Part shown: positions 11,821 to 14,439 of the stretch, in pieces
Layout: every line of letters starts with the position of its first letter
How positions within the stretch are numbered: the first letter of the stretch is position 1
NCBI GenBank assembly: GCA_031265345.1
Contig: JAISCU010000006.1
Span: 1 to 14,439 of the forward strand
Length of the DNA: 14,439 bases
Reading direction: 5' to 3'
Origin: Bifidobacteriaceae bacterium
GTDB taxonomy: Bacteria; Actinomycetota; Actinomycetes; Actinomycetales; WQXJ01
The notes under the pieces: generated by a model
Told to the model about the DNA's origin: nothing
Databases searched by the model: none
The model's input: the letters and a program-made list of their open reading frames with translations, nothing else
Made by a program: the position numbers and the translations under genes

Positions 11821-13484
11821 CAGCGGCGGAACAGACGACCATGGCCGGGCAGCTGACCATGGCCGGGCAGCTGACTGCGGCCGCGCAAATGACCGCAGAC
11901 GGCGGGTCAACCGCGGACCAGGCAAGGTGCACGCGGCGGTTGGCGGCCATATGGATACCGGACTGGCCGGTGGTGGCGGCCATCGGGGCCGGGGCGGCGC
12001 CGACTGGAGTGCCTGTCGTGGTGGCGGACACGCACCGCGTCAAAGCTGTCAGCGCGTCGGCCCGGTCGGTCGGAGTCAGGCGGGGCATGAAGCGGCGCAC
12101 CGCCATGTCGTTGTGCCCCGGCGCGGTGATGGTGCCAGCCGATCAACTGCGGGACGCCAGAGCGTTCGAGGATCTGGCCATCGTGGTGCATTCGCTGGTG
12201 CCATCGGTCGAACTGGCGCGACCAGGCCTGATGCTCTGTCCGGCGGTCGGCGCCAGCCGTTACTACGGCGGCGACGAAGCCTTCGCCGAACACCTCCTGA
12301 CCGAGGTGGCCGCCCAGATCGGGACGGAGGCCTGGGTGGGGATAGCCGATGGCTTGCTGGCCGCCATCCTGGCCGCCCGCGACGGGAGAGTGGTTGAGCG
12401 CGGCGCGTCGCGCGAGTACTTGGCCCCGCGTCCGCTGCGGGACCTGGGCGTGGCTCTGCGGGGCACCGCCAACGGCGAGAACTTGGACGTGCTGATGGAC
12501 TTGCTGGTCCGGTTGGGCATCAGGACTCTGGGCGACCTGGCCGGTCTTCCCACGCACAACGTCACCGAACGGTTCGGCGCGGTGGGGGTCTGGGCGCAAC
12601 GTCTGACCAGGGCCGAAGACGTCGTGGGCGCCCCTGGGCACCAATTGCCCCGGCAATTCATATCCGTTCTGGACGCCGATCCGCCCATGAACCGGGTCGA
12701 ACAGGCCACCCGCGCCGCCCGGCAATTGGCCCAGGAGCTCCATTCCAAGCTGGTGGTGGGCGGCCAGACCTACGACCGGCTGCGGATCAGCGCCATCACG
12801 GAGACCGGCGAGCAGTTGGAACGGACTTGGCGGTTGGAGGGGGTCGATGCCGCTGGCGTGCAAGACCGGGTCCGCTGGCAACTCGAAGGTTGGCTGACCG
12901 GCCGCAGCGGCCTGCTGCCGACCGGTGCCTTGACCCGGCTCAGCCTCGAGGCCGAGGAGGTCCATCCAGCCGGGGCGGGTTCGGCCCGGTTGTGGGGGAG
13001 CAACGGCTACGCCGCCGCGCGAGCGGTCCGCGGCGCCGAACGAATCCACACCATGCTGGGCGGCAAGGGCGTCTACCAGCCGGTGGTCCAGGGCGGCCGC
13101 GAGCCGCGCGGGAGGGTGCGGCTGGTCGAATGGGGCGAGGACACCATTCCGCTGAGGCCGGTCGACCGCCCCTGGCCGGGAGCCGTGCCGGAGCCGGCCC
13201 CCAGTCTGATGCCGCCCAAACCGGTGCCGGTGGAATTGACCGATTCCGCCGGGCGCACAATCAGAGTCGGTTCCGCGCTCGAGCTGAGCGCCGGACCGGC
13301 CAACTTGGACAAGGCCGCCGTCAAAGGCTGGGCCGGCCCGTGGCCGGTGGTTGAGCAATGGTGGGGTCCGGAGGCGAAACGGCGGGTCTACCTCCAAGTC
13401 CAGGTCGAACGCGGCGGCAAGGACCAGGTCACCCTGTTGGCCTGCGAGTCCGGCCAATGGAAACTGGAGGGGGTCTATGACTGA
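11817..13484 (+). CDS. imuB: ImuB, inactive Y-family polymerase-like mutasome protein
   Basis: This 555-residue ImuB homologue starts at GTG 11817-11819 (GTGA overlap with the preceding short frame). Residues 1-38 are a repeat tail (TTMAGQ LTMAGQ LTAAAQ). The family begins at RLAAIWIPDWPVVAA (41-55). HRVKAVSASARSVGVRRGMKRRTA (73-96), RPGLMLCPAVGASRYYGGDEA (135-155) and VGIADGLLAAILAAR (174-188) follow in ImuB order, and helix-hairpin-helix and little-finger regions cover about 225-400. The catalytic carboxylates of active Y-family enzymes are absent (no SxDE), as is normal for ImuB, an adaptor that links DnaE2 to the sliding clamp. The clamp-motif position reads SARLWG (389-394) instead of QxxLWG. 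A DnaE2-interacting C-terminal domain would lie beyond. The stop lies in ATGACTGA, overlapping the dnaE2 start. Confidence 0.9.
   Translation: MTAAEQTTMAGQLTMAGQLTAAAQMTADGGSTADQARCTRRLAAIWIPDWPVVAAIGAGAAPTGVPVVVADTHRVKAVSASARSVGVRRGMKRRTAMSLCPGAVMVPADQLRDARAFEDLAIVVHSLVPSVELARPGLMLCPAVGASRYYGGDEAFAEHLLTEVAAQIGTEAWVGIADGLLAAILAARDGRVVERGASREYLAPRPLRDLGVALRGTANGENLDVLMDLLVRLGIRTLGDLAGLPTHNVTERFGAVGVWAQRLTRAEDVVGAPGHQLPRQFISVLDADPPMNRVEQATRAARQLAQELHSKLVVGGQTYDRLRISAITETGEQLERTWRLEGVDAAGVQDRVRWQLEGWLTGRSGLLPTGALTRLSLEAEEVHPAGAGSARLWGSNGYAAARAVRGAERIHTMLGGKGVYQPVVQGGREPRGRVRLVEWGEDTIPLRPVDRPWPGAVPEPAPSLMPPKPVPVELTDSAGRTIRVGSALELSAGPANLDKAAVKGWAGPWPVVEQWWGPEAKRRVYLQVQVERGGKDQVTLLACESGQWKLEGVYD
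11835..11924 (+). repeat. Degenerate 18-bp tandem repeat at the ImuB N-terminus
   Basis: Five in-frame 18-bp units (11835, 11853, 11871, 11889 and 11907) encode TTMAGQ, LTMAGQ, LTAAAQ, MTADGG and STADQA. The first two are almost identical (ACCATGGCCGGGCAG shared). They form a tail before the conserved ImuB domain. Confidence 0.8.
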
Positions 13485-14439
13485 GCACGCCGGAACCAAG
13501 TACGCCGAACTCCACGCCCACAGCGCTTTCAGTTTCCTCGACGGTTGCAGTCAGCCCGCTGATTTGGCCTATCAGGCGGCCAAGCTGGGACTCAGCTCGA
13601 TGGCCATCACCGACCACGACGGCCTCTACGGCGTGGTGCAGTTCGCCGATGCCGCCCGCGAAGTGGGGCTGCCCACAGTCTTCGGCGCCGAGTTGACCCT
13701 GGACGGCGGCGAGGAGGTACCCGGCGCCGACGATCCGGCTGGCACGCACCTGCTGGTGTTGGCTCGCGGGCCGGAGGGGTACAAACGGCTCAGCCGGTCG
13801 ATCGCCCAGGCCTACTTGGCCGTGGGGGAGAAGGGGCCGCCGCGTTACGATCTGGAGGCGCTGGCCGCCGCTGGAGCGGGCGAATGGCTGGTGCTGACGG
13901 GCTGCCGCAAAGGCGCGGTCCGCCGCGCCCTGGCGGCTGGCGGCGCGGCTGGCCGTGCAACTGGTGGCACGTCTGGCGTCATGACTGGTGGCACGACCAG
14001 TCGCATGGCTGCCGACACGACCGGTCACGCGGCTGGCGGTCTGACGGCAGGTGTTCCGCACGGCATCGCCCATCGCCTCCCCGGCGACGTCCGGGACATG
14101 ACGGGTCTCGCGACCGGTCCGGACGGCATCGCCCAACGGGAGCTGGACCCACAGGTCGGAACAGGGGTCAGGCGCCAGCGTCCTGGCACAGCCCAACGGG
14201 GAGCCCAATGGGAGCTGGACCGGCTGGTGGGGTTGTTCGGCCGGGACAATGTGGCGGTCGAGATAACCGACTCAGGAAGCCCCGGCGACCCCAGACAGAT
14301 CGCGGCGCTGGCCGAGCTGGCGCTGGCCGCCCGCCTGCCGTTGGTCGCCACCGGCAACGTCCATTACGCCCACACCGACCAGTTCGCGATGGCCAGCGCC
14401 ATGGCGGCCATCCGGGGCCGGCGCTCGCTCGCCGAGATG
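13477..14439 (+). CDS. dnaE2: DnaE2-type error-prone DNA polymerase III alpha subunit, N-terminal part (cut by right edge)
   Basis: ATG 13477 overlaps the end of imuB (ATGACTGA), and the frame is open for 321 codons to the window end. The visible part is the PHP domain of a C-family polymerase: YAELHAHSAFSFLDG (9-23), SSMAITDHDGLYGV (40-53), VFGAELTL (68-75), WLVLTGCRKGAVRRALA (137-153), ELDRLVGLFGRDNVAVEI (246-263), LPLVATGNVHYA (287-298) and RGRRSLAEM at the edge. Position after imuA'-imuB, the LexA box and the AELHAHSAFSFLDG form point to DnaE2 (ImuC) rather than replicative DnaE1. DnaE2 performs SOS-induced mutagenic translesion synthesis and lacks proofreading. Residues of about 154-244 are a Gly/Thr/Ala/Arg-rich insertion between GAVRRALA and WELDRLVGLF, where homologues usually have only a short linker. 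Confidence 0.92.
   Translation, partial: MTEHAGTKYAELHAHSAFSFLDGCSQPADLAYQAAKLGLSSMAITDHDGLYGVVQFADAAREVGLPTVFGAELTLDGGEEVPGADDPAGTHLLVLARGPEGYKRLSRSIAQAYLAVGEKGPPRYDLEALAAAGAGEWLVLTGCRKGAVRRALAAGGAAGRATGGTSGVMTGGTTSRMAADTTGHAAGGLTAGVPHGIAHRLPGDVRDMTGLATGPDGIAQRELDPQVGTGVRRQRPGTAQRGAQWELDRLVGLFGRDNVAVEITDSGSPGDPRQIAALAELALAARLPLVATGNVHYAHTDQFAMASAMAAIRGRRSLAEM
13960..14221 (+). repeat. In-frame direct repeats forming the DnaE2 PHP insertion
   Basis: ACTGGTGGCACG occurs at 13960-13971 and 13984-13995 (24 bases apart). CGGCATCGCCCA occurs at 14061-14072 and 14124-14135 (63 bases apart). GCCCAACGGGAGCTGGACC at 14131-14149 recurs with one mismatch at 14203-14221 (72 bases apart). All offsets are multiples of three. 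The last copy begins the conserved ELDRLVGLF segment, so the insertion seems to include a duplicated piece of native sequence. Confidence 0.75.

Noticed and set aside
11702..11924. CRISPR array
   Set aside because: The repeats are 15-18 bp, contiguous, without spacers and in frame with protein repeats.
11907..13499. 530-codon minus-strand open frame opposite imuB
   Set aside because: Its His/Gln/Gly/Pro-rich translation is what antisense GC-rich DNA gives. ImuB on the other strand is strongly supported.
13429..14208. 259-codon minus-strand open frame opposite dnaE2
   Set aside because: It is the shadow of the PHP domain and its repeat insertion; no domain is recognisable.

Overview
The window is high-GC DNA with G/C-ending codons, many GTG or TTG starts and 1-4 base gene overlaps. 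It carries an imuA'-imuB-dnaE2 type mutagenesis cassette and a TCGAAC-type LexA box. This points to an actinomycete (Actinomycetota); I cannot name the genus. No rRNA, tRNA, CRISPR array or insertion sequence was seen.

Region 1 (1-8198) is an L-arabinoside utilisation locus. Six genes run on the minus strand from a promoter near 7120: a divergent DUF1680/GH127-like glycosidase (5304-7079), a CUT1 sugar-binding lipoprotein (3925-5229), two ABC permeases (2996-3925 and 2127-2999), a GH51 alpha-L-arabinofuranosidase (585-2087) and the start of a canonical GH127 beta-L-arabinofuranosidase that runs off the left edge (1-588). Four of the five junctions are overlaps or very short gaps. A LacI-family regulator (7182-8198) is divergent. 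The 103-base divergent gap holds a good sigma-70-like promoter for the operon, with a perfect LacI-type operator over the predicted start point. The probable scheme is import of arabino-oligosaccharides, intracellular removal of alpha- and beta-linked arabinofuranose, and derepression by a sugar ligand. No ABC ATPase is present, so a shared ATPase encoded elsewhere is likely.

Region 2 (about 8200-10730) is a patchwork of small accessory genes. It holds a TacT-like GNAT protein with no antitoxin, a shortened N-terminus and Trp at the usual catalytic Tyr position. Next come a 3' remnant of a SpoU-family RNA methyltransferase, an unrecognised 156-residue protein, a convergent FitAB/VapBC-type toxin-antitoxin pair with an operator-like palindrome, and a PEBP (YbhB/YbcL) family protein that may be read from a leaderless mRNA.

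Region 3 (about 10740-14439) is an SOS-regulated mutasome operon: imuA', imuB and the first 321 codons of dnaE2, cut by the right edge. The most unusual features lie here. Between imuA' and imuB is a 49-codon reading frame that overlaps both neighbours by 4 bases and encodes an MTVAG pentapeptide repeat. It could be a new small protein or the frameshifted N-terminus of ImuB. All three proteins also carry low-complexity tails or insertions rich in T, A, G and M, made in imuB and dnaE2 by in-frame short DNA repeats.
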